From Plectrocnemia conspersa (lineage: Eukaryota > Arthropoda > Insecta > Trichoptera > Polycentropodidae): DNA of 64,000 nt. This document shows, one piece after another, positions 1 through 12,900 of the stretch. A program made the position numbers and the translations under genes. Every line of letters begins with the position of its first letter. The first letter of the stretch is position 1. The notes below the pieces were generated by a model that worked only from the letters and a program-made list of their open reading frames with translations, was not told where the DNA came from and did no database searches. Location: positions 434,001 to 498,000 of the forward strand of contig VTFK01000045.1 of NCBI GenBank assembly GCA_009617715.1. The letters are read 5' to 3'.

Positions 1-872
1 GACCTCGACGGATAGACAACGGCCGTTGTTGTCTCGTTAACTTTTCATTAGTAAAAAAACAACGTGTTAACTATATATGTAACTTTCAATAAAATAATAC
101 TGCAACGGCCCAATCTGTGTCTAATTACAACCCGCCATCACCTGTCCGCCAAAATTTGAATGTTTTATCAAGCCCATTATTTCAAAAATTCTGTAGGACT
201 TAATTTTTCAATTTAATAAATCAAGAAAAATCGAATTATTTCATCATCGAATGTGACCAGACATACTTCTTAAAAATATTATCCTCCATTTGTCTTTCGT
301 CCTCCTCTGTTTTAGCTCCCTTAGCAATTTTAAATCATAGATATAGATTAACTTTTATTTTTTAAAGTAAATCTATTAGTAGTAAATATATCGTTATTAT
401 TAAATTAATAAAAATAAATTATTTTTTTGGATGTAATGTTGTATTGTTCGTTTTAATATTTTTTTATTCTCAACTACAATATGATCCTGAAGTCAAATGG
501 TTATTTTTTCATGCAACATACGTGTTCTGATTTATCGCTCGTATATTGTTTGCGGCCTTGAAGAGGTATGGACATGGGAGTGAGCTTATTTATTGTTTAA
601 ACATATGGAATAGATTAAATAAAATATTCTAAAAGAAAATAAATAATCTTAAGTCTTTTGAACACCTAATAGGAAAGTAGACACGAGGGTAAGGCTCATA
701 CACAAATAAGAAACTCACCGACTTCCAATCGAAAAAGTTAAATAATACTGTAGGCATAGGCTTTTCTTCTTTTCTTTCTTGACATATGATTACTCATAGG
801 AATGTTCATACAAATTAGGACCATTGTTGTTTATATTAATAATATAAAAAAATGTAAAATACATACATCTGT
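1..872. other. A+T-rich intergenic sequence
   Basis: No gene is seen. A 14-base palindrome, ACAACGGCCGTTGT, lies at 16-29 in a slightly C+G-richer patch; its meaning is unclear. Confidence 0.5.
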
Positions 873-1480
873 TTGCAGATAACACTTTACTGTTTCGGCG
901 ATAGCGCTAAAGAAGTGATCGATAACTTAAATATCGAATTAAGAATTAATAATAATGTGCTTATATTAAATAAAAATAAAACTAAATATATAATTATTAA
1001 TTATATGTTATATATAGGAGTTAATTTAGATGAAATTTTAAAAAACATTGTAATTGAGTAATCAAACAAAATAGTTGAAAAATAGGTACATTATCTTAGA
1101 TGAGAAATATATTAAGTGCAATTACAAAAAATCTACAATTATATTACATTGCCTCACTTTAATTATTGTGCAACAATATTAAATTTGTTTAATGAGTTAC
1201 ATAAGATGATGTTGCTAAAATTATAAAATAGTGCAATGAGAGTGGTTTAAAATAAAAAAATAAATTTACTATTTGTAGAAGTATGATAGAAAGATTGGAA
1301 TGGTTAAATTTATATTATACATAAGCTAGAAAATAATGTGTTACCAAAGTATTTAATATGAAATAAAAATGTACATACATTTAATTCTATAAATAAAGAT
1401 AATTCAAGGGTAGATATTCTTAAAAAAATATATTAATGATACAATTTTATATTATAAAATTTTCAAAATATCTATTAATT
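873..1480 (+). pseudogene. jockey-like LINE reverse transcriptase relic
   Basis: The open stretch 900-1061 reads ITLYCFGDSAKEVIDNLNIE and LNKNKTKYIIIN, the sequence just after the YADD box of non-LTR reverse transcriptases. Downstream, with frame shifts, HFNYCATILNLFNELHKMML and NSAMRVV match the usual thumb/connection region, and NVHTFNSINKDNSRVDILKK fits the C-terminus. It is multiply frame-shifted and truncated at the 5' end, so it is not functional. Clade assignment (jockey/CR1 group) is from memory. Confidence 0.65.
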
Positions 1481-1912
1481 ATTATTTTTATTATATTTAA
1501 TGATTTAATTACCATTGTATAATAACAGATCAATAATTTATGTAAAGTTAATGTTTATATTCCATTTCAATAAAATTAATTACTAATAAATTTGTAACTG
1601 TTTTGAGAAGTAACATTTTTTATTCATACCTTACCTTTCCTTATTCATTCTAGTAGTAGTCTTCGAGTTACAATGCTTCGACTTACAATTTTTTATAAAA
1701 AATATCTATTAATTATTATTTTTATTATATTTAATGATTTAATTACCATTGTATAATAACAGATCAATAATTTATGATGTTTATATTCCATTTCAATAAA
1801 ATTAATTACTAATAAATTTGTAACTGTTTTGAGAAGTAACATTTTTTTATTCATGGGTAATTCATTCTAGGTAGTCTTCGAGTTAAATACTTACAATTTT
1901 TTATAAAAAACG
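1467..1912 (+). repeat. tandem duplication, ~234-bp unit, two copies
   Basis: Unit 1 starts near 1467 and unit 2 near 1701, both beginning AATATCTATTAATTATTATT. They continue with ACCATTGTATAATAACAGAT, GAGAAGTAACATTTTTT and GTAGTCTTCGAGTTA. Unit 2 has short deletions. It directly follows the LINE relic. Confidence 0.85.
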
Positions 1913-4869
1913 TTGTTGAAACTTGTCTTATATATGTGTATATAATGATAATTAAAAGAGCTATTATAATTTTTAGATTCCGAGATAAGAAACGTGTGTA
2001 TACGTTTATAAAAATATATAATTTTGCATTTGGGCTCATTTCATCTGGTTAATAGTTTTTAAGACGGATTATATTATTTATAAAATTGCTTGGGGAGGAG
2101 TGAAGTAGAGCTCACATCTCAGGGTCTATGGCCCCATTAGAGTTAATTTGATAATAACACTGTGAAAGCCAGTGTCCATTTTTGATATATCCAGTCACAC
2201 AAATTATATATTTTATATAATAAAAATGAAAACACAGTGGCCAACGTTTTGAACACTTACTTTATTCTGATACAAATCATAGTTGAAGCAGTACACAGCT
2301 TTTTCAATTATATTTTTTATATAACAATATATGGCAAATGTAAAAAAAAATTAAAAATAATAATTATAAAATTAAGAAGTCAAAATATAAAAATCTATAA
2401 AGATAAATGGCAAAAGATGCGACAAGTTTTAAATTAACCAATTAAACAAAATGAATTAAGATTGATCTCATTTTGTATTTTAACAACAAAAATATACGTA
2501 CATATAATAATTAACATTTTTTTATGGAAATCTTTAGTTGAACGGTTTTGGCTTTGCGATTGTGTTTTAAAATACACTGATTTAATATTCTTAGATGAAA
2601 TGCCAAAATAAACTGTTTTCATAAAACGTCCATAAGTATATATACCACACTGTCTCAGTAAAGCTCTTAATGTATTTTAATGGCTTTATTGTTACAATAG
2701 TATACATATAATATTTTTTAATATATGTATTTATGTTCACGTCAGTATCATTTTTTAAACATCATATTCATTAATGACTAAATCTTTTGATGTTTAGATC
2801 AGATTAGTTGTGGGCTTATTTGAATAATATAATGATTGGTAAGGTTTATATACATTACTTAATATATTACTATTATAGGGAGCAAGTATTTAGGAACTTG
2901 GAACGCCTGATTATCGTGTCACAGCGCAATACTTTTTTTGCATAAACGTTGTTAAGGCACGCTGATAGTTTTCATGGTTTTGCGTGAATGCACTAATAAA
3001 CTACATATTATGTTTTGAGAAAACGTCATAAGTTGTTTTTATGCGGATGAAAATCTGACAACAGATCCAAATAATCCAGGCTCATTCATTTTATATTTTA
3101 GAAGGCACCTCGTCCCTCAACAGTAAGCATCTAAAACATCAAAAATTAACATATTCTTTCTTCTAATTTTTATTTTCCCTCCATAGATCTACAATATTGT
3201 TAATCTAAGCAATATCTCTTTTTTACATGTATAAGATTTATTAACGCGGCATTTAAACATACGGCATGTATTTAGAATGCTCTCTTTGTATTGATCATGT
3301 TGGAAAAATCTATACGCGTGATTCGTGAAGTATCAAAATTAAAGGTAACAATTTAAACACATTTTTAATAATTAATAAGGGTATTTTATGTACGATCTTT
3401 AGACGGATCGCGCCTAAACAAATTAAAAAATAAACAATCGGATGATAATAATAGTTACCTGAGTAATATGGCACCAAAGTGATGGCGACACCAGGCATTT
3501 AACAATATTAAGCTCGTACACTTACATAAATATAAATATGCTAAACATTATCAAACTAATATTTTTTTCTGAACGAATAAATAAAAATTATCCCTTAAGT
3601 ACTTCTAAAATATTATCATTTTGCAGTAATGATATATATTTTTATATATATATGTATAATAATAATGACTTATGAAAACATAAGCTAAAGCCTTTATACG
3701 CAATGTTCAAAACATTCGAAACAATCAAAAAAATTATCACACAATCAAGACATGGTTTATAGATTCAAGTTTTACATTTTGTGTAAGTTTACTCATAGTT
3801 CGACATCCCGTTGATTGTTTCTTATTCTAACAAATCCTTTTACTCGCCAACACAATAAAACAATTACGAAACGTCGAGAAAAGGAATAGAAATAAAAATA
3901 TATACAAAAAATAAAAATATGTATAAAATGCCAACATTACACAAGACAGAATTTAATATTTAAATAATACATAAACACAAATGCAGTAATCTTTCTATTT
4001 ATGTGCTTTTATGTTTTAATAATTGACACTATGTAAAAATATTTGAACAATTTCATGATGAAGATATTAAGCAATATTTTGACGATGGAATGTTTCCGAT
4101 AGTAAAAAATATTACAGTTGATTGAAATGAAGGTTAAATTACAGTGGGCAATAAGTGAAATATATGATTTTAAAAATATGCATTTATTTGAAAATGTAAA
4201 TTAGTATTTTTATAGCCCAAGTACTTCTTTAGATCATTTGCTAAAAAATATCAAATGTTTTTTGTCCATCTTGACTTTGTAATATTTTTTTAAGTTTATG
4301 GAATGATTCACAGTGTATATTATGAAATTGATTGAACAATTGGAAAGATTACTGTACGTATATTCAATATAAAAAAACAATCCGTAATATGAAAATAGGA
4401 GATTCCTGTCTGAGTAACATCAGCTAAATAAAGGTGGCAAGTTAAAAATTATATTTTACAATTTAGCAAGTATACTAAGCACCTTTAATTTTTTTAAATA
4501 TATTTAATCGCATTTTTCTCTAAACCTACATTTTTAAAAATTATAAAATGCATTTTATTTTATAAACGATAAAATTGTGCTATATATATATTTTTTTTTC
4601 AATATATATTTATGAACAAACTAATCAAGTTTTACGTAACACAATGTCGGCCTTTCAGTCCAATGAATAACAAACGACTGTTAACCTTCCGTCTAACACA
4701 ATAATCTAAGAGACAGTTACTTAACATATATTTTAAACTATACATAACAAGTATATTATACATTCAAACGCTCTTATATTTTCCAATCGATTGCGTATAA
4801 TCTAAGTACTGATTTATACATATAGATTTCATTATAACAAAATTATTAAAAGAAAACATTATACAGCCT
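1913..4869. other. A+T-rich region downstream of abrupt
   Basis: No supported gene. A plus-strand frame at 2237-2437 ends KIYKDKWQKMRQVLN, faintly like a mariner transposase C-terminus, but too degenerate to call. Part of the right end may belong to a long abrupt 3'UTR. Confidence 0.5.
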
Positions 4870-4876
4870 GTTGATC

Positions 4877-4883
4877 TGAGGTA
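4877..4883 (-). promoter_or_regulatory. possible distal let-7 7-mer site
   Basis: The mRNA strand reads TACCTCA about 1.6 kb after the stop. It matters only if the 3'UTR extends this far. Confidence 0.3.
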
Positions 4884-5725
4884 TATCTGTTGTATTATAA
4901 ATTTATAGTCAACGGATCAGTATCATATATTTTGATTTGTTACAACAACAAACAAATATAACAAATTGAACAAAAAAACAGTTGTGACAAATCAGTGCTT
5001 CCGAATCATTTTTTTACATTTCTTGACTTTCCTCATTATTTGGGAAGCACTAGAATATTTTTATATCAATATATACATGTATATTATAAACACTTGTAAT
5101 CAAAATATAGAAACATAACCTGATAAAAATATTCCCATCAGTTATAAATAAGTTTTTTTTAATGTCTCAACAATTTAATATTTACCTATGGCATATGTAT
5201 ATTTTCAAAAATCGTAAGTTTTTTTAATATCGAAAAATCAATTATTCAGTCTCTTTAAATTACAATATATGTATATATATACAATTTTAATTATATCATC
5301 CCTCATTTTGTGTAATTTCTTTTCCGTTTAAAAGCAATCCATTTAACCGACAATTATTTTAGCATAACAATATTGAAGCAATATTTTAAGGATGTTGTTT
5401 AAATGATTTAAATAATCGTGTATATATAATTTGAAATAAAATAATGAGGGATGTTTGTATATGGGAAGTTGTAATCTATTAAGAAAAAAAATATTTTTAT
5501 AAATAATCTTGATGAGAATTTTGATGAATGTATTGCATTGCTCTTTTTTGAACTATACTTTCAATTATTTTAATCTTTTCACTGTCCATTTTCACTGATG
5601 AGAGATATAAATCAATGTTATCTGTTAATGTGATAAATTTGCTTAAAAATGCGTTTCAAAAAATAGTCTGTATTTTACACACTAACTTGATTAAAATAAA
5701 GGCAGAATGTTTTTTTTTCACTTTA

Positions 5726-5732
5726 TGAGGTA
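5726..5732 (-). promoter_or_regulatory. possible let-7 7-mer site in abrupt 3'UTR
   Basis: The mRNA strand reads TACCTCA, pairing let-7 nucleotides 1-7 only. It is retained only if the distal polyadenylation site is used. Chance occurrence is possible. Confidence 0.4.
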
Positions 5733-5999
5733 TACATTATTCTTAAATTTTTTTATTAATTTTTTAGTATAAAATTTCAAGCTCTAAATTTCTTTGTCGT
5801 ATACTTTGTTTTTGTTGTAATAAAATTCTAAAAATGTTACCTAATTTTTATTTTTGATTCTATGAGGCAGTTATTCACGAGGTACACAATTGGAATTAAT
5901 TAGGTGTAAAAAGATATTTTTTTTCACTAATTTGTGATTAAAATCTATAAAATATTTATCTAATTTAACAATAATGACATTAAAATTAATTTATCAATC

Positions 6000-6007
6000 T
6001 GAGGTAG
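6000..6007 (-). promoter_or_regulatory. let-7 8-mer target site 1 in abrupt 3'UTR
   Basis: On the mRNA strand this reads CTACCTCA, the perfect complement of let-7 nucleotides 1-8. Upstream bases (CCATCCAT) add pairing opposite let-7 nucleotides 11-12 and 14-15. let-7 repression of abrupt is established in Drosophila neuromuscular development. The site lies about 460 bases after the stop. Confidence 0.75.
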
Positions 6008-6077
6008 ATGGATGGAATTATATGTTTGTAAGTTTTGAGGAATAGTTTTTTTTAACTATTATTGTAAAACACTACTT

Positions 6078-6085
6078 TGAGGTAG
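6078..6085 (-). promoter_or_regulatory. let-7 8-mer target site 2 in abrupt 3'UTR
   Basis: This second CTACCTCA is in a nearly identical ~24-base context to site 1, 78 bases away. The shared flank suggests a local duplication of the whole site. It lies about 380 bases after the stop, so it is present even in a short 3'UTR. Confidence 0.75.
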
Positions 6086-6466
6086 ATGGATGGAATTATA
6101 TGTATGTTACATACATAAAATATTATCATCTTCAAAATGCTGTTCAAAATTTGAACTTCTTAATCCGGTATTTTTGTATTAACTATCTTACTGCACTTAA
6201 AAGAGTGTATATATCAAATAAATGGCACAAATAATTAAAAATTAAAATACAAATTGTCAACTTCCATAATATGTATAAGAAGTTCTGGCAGTCTTCTGAA
6301 TTATTTAAATCTTATATGTTGTTAGTTATTTCTTTTTCTTCTTCGAAATACAAAATTTTCAACAACAAAAGATTAAAATAAAAATATTCCGATTTACAAA
6401 AGACTTTCCCCAACAATACATACATATGTATAAAAAATTATTCATTTCCTATATTTGTATTATAGT

Positions 6467-6936
6467 CTATTCACAATCTTTTTGTAAATCTTCGTCAGAA
6501 TACTCCTCTTCTTCTTCTTCCTGTCCACTACTGTCCGCGTGAACTTTGTCTCTCTTGTCCGATCTAAAATTTGTCCTATTTTCTCTTTTATCGTAGTCAC
6601 TTAAATCTAATTTACGAGTATTTCTATTTTGATCCGACTCTTCATTGCTGTCTCTTTCAGTGTCTATTTCCACAATTTCCCTATTTCTGTTTCTATCCTT
6701 TTCCTTTTCTTTTCCAAGATTTAGAGCGAGAGCTTCGTCGTCTCGAGGATCTCTTTTTAAATAATGATGATGCATTTGCTCCAGAAAATGATGATGCAAA
6801 GCGCCCGGAGGTGGAGGCGACAATTTATTGAGAGAAGACGTCAGCTGTTTTGGATCTAATTGCGTTCCCAGAGCGTTCAACTGAGCTAACTTTGCTGCAT
6901 GCATTGCCGTTATTTGCTCTTGTGACATTCCAATCG
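6467..6936 (-). CDS. ab: abrupt cassette D exon 5: C-terminal tail and stop
   Basis: The acceptor is ATAATTCTTTTAG. It encodes IGMSQEQITAMHAAKLAQL, a His-rich segment (LHHHFLEQMHHHYLK), then a long charged low-complexity tail with alternating K/R/D/E/N and a run of seven acidic residues near the end (GQEEEEEEYSDEDL), and a TGA-type stop at 6467. MSQEQ..A.HAAK.AQLNALG is the conserved part; the acidic tail is poorly constrained and probably disordered. Confidence 0.93.
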
Positions 6937-9900
6937 CTAAAAGAATTATAGAGATAAGTTAATTGTGTTCTAATAATAATAAAATAAATAAATAGTTTTA
7001 TTGTATGTTCAGAGAAAAGACATGCATTTATAGAGATATCTCACGTTACATATTGATCGTATTTGGCACATTAGCACTTTCTCAGTAAATTTATATCATA
7101 ATAATGAAAATAATACCAACCATATGAGTTTTCCGCCATAAATTGTAAATATGTATCTAATATTGCAGATCCGCCCAAAGCAGCTGGATAATCGTCAGGT
7201 TTTCCTGTAAGATTTTGGGCAATTGAGTCTATGCTTTTAGCGGTAACTGCTTTCATTGCAGGAACTTTTGTAATAGTTGTATTTGAATGATGGTGATTTA
7301 ATGCTAAAAATTTCCATCGATAATTGAATTCGACGAATTCGTGAATTAATTTTTAAGTAAAATACTCACTTGGCGGAGGCGACATGGGTAACATTTCGAA
7401 ACGATGGGGAGTTATCGTTAAATCTTCAGGATCGTTGTCGCCGCAGATTGAACTGGTTTCCGAAGCTGCTGAATGCGCACTCTTCGCATCCAGTTTGACG
7501 TCAGATCTTCTCTGGCCTGTAGGCGACGCTCTCGCTCGAAGCTCAGCTGGCGATATCTTCACACCGGCCTTCGCGAGTAACCTTTAAAGATATCAAACAT
7601 GACGTTGACTTCAATTTTATTTTAACTCCATAAAATATCTGGTAACCTTTGATACCTGCTAGCAAGCTCGGGATCGAAGGGACTTGGCATCGGTAAGACG
7701 GGCAAATCTTTCGTAGATATCCCGCGGTGCTGCCGTGACATGTGAGAATGCAGCGAATTTCTGGATTTTGCCACAGTTCCGCATAACACACATCTGTTTT
7801 TTTATTGTAAATAATGTTAAAAAAAATGATTTTTATATATATTTAATATGTGATTGAAAAAAATTACCTATATCCTGGACATATTGTATGTTTATCTTCC
7901 AAATGGGTACGAAGGGTGTGTGCCGATCTATAAATTTTACCACATTTTGGACACGGACGGGGATCAGTCGCTCTTACCCTCAACATATCCAGCGATCTTC
8001 TCGATACTGTTACAAATTATATGGTATTTAATATTTTTGTTATGTAATACTTATTTTTTAAAACAATATTTAATTATAACTTTAAAAATCAATTATTATA
8101 TTATTTAAATTAGTTTGTAAATATTTATTGTGTAAGTCTCTTCATAAGTGTATTTTTATTTATGTGATTTATAAATGTTTTTAGGGATGTGGAAAATGTG
8201 TTAACCCTTTGAAAGCAATACAATGATATAACCAAAAATGCCAAAAATCATTTTTTTTATGGGGCAATTTATCTTAACTAATCTAAATTGGAATTATAAT
8301 TAATAATTCTGATCATATTTAAATATATAATCAATATGTATTACCCTATTGTGCTGGTAAAGCTATCATTTGCTTTTTCATATGAAAAAATTATGCGAAT
8401 TTCAAGGTATATTATGCAATTAATTTAGATTTTTAATGTAGGTGTTTAAAGCATTTTTTCGATATACATATGTAAATATATTTTTATTGTGACACCTTTT
8501 ATCTCGTTAATGGTAGACTAGGCTAAAGCCTGGTCTACCAATAAACATATATCATTGCATGGAAGCCAAAGGGTTAAATATAACATCAAAATAATAGAGG
8601 AAGATGTATATATAATAGGCTGGCCGTAATTTAAATCAGTGTGCTTTAAAGCATAGTAATAAAAAAAATAGCCATGCAGAGAATTTTTTTACACAAAACC
8701 GATTTATTTGAATGAAAGTAATGTCATAATTTATTACGATATGCAGAAAATAATTTCAGATTATTTATCTCAAAGTACTAATTAATACTGGTTTTTAGAA
8801 ATTTTTCAATAAATACATATTTTATTTGAAAAACTGTAACTTCTTGGCTATGCAGTAAAATTTTCCTATTTTTATGTTGGAAAATGACAAGGAAGTTAGA
8901 AATCTTAATTTTTTCAATTTTTTTATATAAAAAATTGAAAATTTTTACTAAAATAGCTGTGACATTGCACATTATAAAAAGAGTAAGGTCAGCCTATTAA
9001 TTATCAAAATAATAAAGGATGTATTTTAAGCAACAAGGAATAATTTATTATAAATGGATGATTATTTGGGTAAATTGTCAAAGAGCAAAAATCTAATTCT
9101 TTTATAGTATTTATATTTGAAATTATAGCGAATATAACTAAATATACATTATATAAGCTTTAAGTTTTAACTCTTACATGATGACAATAATACTTTATAT
9201 AAGTATGTGTGCATATATACACGATTGTATATAATATTACACAATTAGGCATATATAGAAATAAATTATATCTATTATACTCTGTTTTACAGAGATGAGG
9301 AACATTGTATTCATTTAGTATATATGGTAAATCTATTGTTGCCAATCTAATATATTTATATATATATATATTTACATAGCTATACTTTTATTGCCTCATT
9401 GGCTAGATATCAAGTATATATTATGTAACAGTCTGATAATCATTATATCTATGCTTTAAATAATTAAACTCAGTCAAAAAATATTATTTGGTAAAAAATC
9501 ATTATTTACAACTACAACTCTGTCGCTATATATATATATAATATATATATATAATAATAATAAATGCAATATATGAATACAATTTTATACATCATAAGAT
9601 TAAACATGCTCATGCTAAGAGTTTTATCGGTGTTTAATTAGTTTAAATCGCTATGGAAATCTAGGATGAGCTAAAACCACCGTTTATTATTATAATATGT
9701 AACACGACGATACAATATTTACGAATTCCAGCCACAACTCCATTTTAATGTCTTCATTTTATCCCACTGCTCAGGGTGTTTAATGCGCATGTGGTTCCTA
9801 ACTGAATTTGGATGTGCGAAAAGCCTAGCGCACGTGCTAACCGGACATAGAGGACTATCACGAGGATAATGAATGTCAATGTGTTGTCGGGCCTGAGCGA

Positions 9901-12900
9901 GAGACGTCAATAACATGCCACACAGAGGACAATCTAATTCACCATCACCTTGAAACTGTTTTACAGCAATGTTATTCTTAGCACTACCGTTTGTTAGCAT
10001 TTTCACAAAATCGCTTTCTAAGTAGGAGAAATTTTGCTCTAGATGTGGCGATAATTGAGTCTGCTTATAGAGAGTAGCGTCGGGAGACGCAGGGGCTTCA
10101 GCTTTTACTATCTGGGAGACAGTACGGGTGCTCGGCAAAATGGCGGCATCTGTAATGCCGATATTAAACTGAATTAAGTTTGGTAATAATGAAAATTAAA
10201 ATATAATATTAAATTGCGTATCTCCTCAGAATAGTCATAGTAAACAATAAAATATATACAACAAAATAAATATTGAAAGCATAACAAATTGAAAATGACG
10301 AAATTAAAAAAGAGTGTGGTGTTTTTTTATTATGCATACTATTACATTTTTATACTATTTATTCATTATTATCAAACTTTCTAGTCTTTGGTTGACCATA
10401 ATACAAATAAGTAGCTTATAAAAAAATAAGGGTTATCTTTCTATACTATTTGATCAAAAGCCAAATATTATGAAATTCAACAGATGTTATAGTTATATCG
10501 AAATATATCAAACTCGCCCAAATAACTCATGTGTCAAGCTAGATGATGTAAAATAAATATTTGTCTATGCATATATGTATGTTATGTAATCAAAAATTTC
10601 TAATGAAAATATATCTAATATGATTGTCTAATTTCTAAAGACCTATGGTAGAATTGCTGGAAGACTACTACTACCCCACTGCATTAGCAGGACTAAACTG
10701 GTGATTAAGTATTAGTAGTATAAATTATTTTGAACAAAAATAAATGTCATTAAATGGAATCGGAATTATCATAGATGTTAGTAGTTATTATTTATTATTA
10801 TATTATTTTAACAGAAAGTAAATATGGAAAATTGTCGGTTCATTTGTATATCTTTGATTTTTCAATGTTTACAATATTAGTAATACTAATAAATTACTAG
10901 GGGTGTATGCATTTATACTAGTGAATAGACAAATGGTAAGATGATGGTAAAGTATAAAAAATATTTTTCAGTTTGAAACATCACTAACATGGGCAAGTTT
11001 GATATCTAACGACAAAATTGCTATATTTTTATTTATAGTTACCAATTTTCTTATATCCTGTTTAGATGATGATTATTTTATTATAAGCTTTACGTTCCTC
11101 TTAAACATATTTCATGTACATATTTGCATGTCTATTTACTATTATTATTACATTTTTTCAGGCATATTTGTATTACGTATATGTAGGAAAATACTATATA
11201 TATTTAATATGTATATCATTTAATAATTATATGAACGTTCATAAGAAGTTTTCATTTTATCTCTAACAATCTATCAATGGAAGCTGGAGAATATAATCTT
11301 GATTGGTGTATATCCACACGTTTCTCAATTTAAATATATCACATATAATACTGGCACCTTCACAATTTGACACAACATTTTCGTCACCATCGTCTTTTAA
11401 TCACAATCACTGCATATTACGATAGTTTTCAATTTTCGCTCAACGCTTCGTTCATTATGTGCTCTGTCTTTGTCTGATTCCATGCGCTTGGAGCTGATGG
11501 TTGATGAGGTAATGTTTCGTCTTGCACTTTTTACCACAATGTTGGCATCCGTGCCACTGCTCTCTATCAGTCTGAGAATGGACGTTTAGAATGTGCTGTC
11601 TAAGGTTGGACGTTGAGGAGTAGACGCGACCACACATGAGACACTGCGGGCGATAGGATGAAGGTCCACTCATAAGTGCCGCCCCTGTAACACAGAGGCG
11701 GCCATTAATTACATTACTTATAACTTCCAAGTGCAATTATCAATACAATTAATACAATATGTTCATAAACTCTATGCTTTAAAGCATGCATATAAATACA
11801 TCTATAAAAGATGTAACTTACTCATGCACAAAATAATGTAATATTAATGCTATAAAATGAAGAGAAAATGTGATTTGAAGACAAAAATGATTTTAGACGA
11901 AATTGTGTGGAAGATAAAAGTATGCCTTATGTCTCGGAAAGCGTCGTTATATCCATTTTCAAGAGGTTATTATTCCAATGAATACTTTCAATTTAACTGG
12001 ACACTAATAAGAATAAAATAGATGCTTGTGTACTTATTGGTTACTTTAAAAAATGCTCCATATTGTAGCAGCATGGCAAACTTTGCATCAGGGTAAATGA
12101 AACATTGCAATAAAATAACTGTTCCAGTCTACAGATGTTACAATGCAAATATTACTAATTTAAGAATCCATTTTATATCATCAAACGCCGTTTTCACCCG
12201 CAGGCTGGAACGAAGTGTTGCCATAGAGATGCTCTCATTTCGAGCTATAGCCCGTGCGAAATTTGCTATGGTGTTTTCTGCCTAAGCTGGTGGTATCTTA
12301 TTGCTCTCTTTTTTCAGTCTTGTATTTATTTAGCTTCCAATTTATTAAGAAAAATTAGAACAATGAATACAATGTTTTAATAAAAATATTATATATTAAT
12401 ATGTACAAGTTTTTGATATTTTAATGCAATTAAATTCGTGCGGTGAAAAGTTTTAAACATATTAAACATGACATCTTAAAAATTTTAATTATATATTATT
12501 AAGCAATTGGCTTTTTGATTATTCACATTTTGAGTCCTATGTTAAAACACCTAATTGTCTTTAAGAACTATTTTTTTAATCATTAACCTTTTTTTCTTTC
12601 CCCTTGAAAATAGAGATGGAAGTCATATCTAAAACTTCAAACATAATCTTATCTTCCACAAGATTCCTCAGTAATTCTTTTTTTCTTCAAATTCGAGGGT
12701 TCATGAAAACTTTCACTCATATCAGAAAATCTTGGCTTCTCATTTGGGAATTTTGACTTTGATAATATATGCGTTTAATTACATTCCCTTACCATATTTG
12801 TCCGTATGAAAATCATGATTATTGAAGGAAATTGTATCACTCTGACTTTCTTTGTCTAATGCCGTGTATTGATAATGAATGAATTTGCATGTATTGCCGC

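Larger units (their letters stand above)
4870..6466 (-). other. ab: probable 3'UTR of abrupt isoform D
   Basis: This A+T-rich non-coding sequence directly follows the isoform D stop. The extent is inferred: minus-strand AATAAA signals at about 5847-5852, 5752-5757 and 4554-4559 offer several possible ends. It contains four let-7 seed matches (two 8-mers, two 7-mers), which is far more informative than its base composition. No open frame of interest is seen. Confidence 0.5.

Noticed and set aside
2237..2437. Possible mariner transposase C-terminus
   Set aside because: Only a short end (KIYKDKWQKMRQ) resembles the family and the rest is A+T-driven low complexity; not enough to call.
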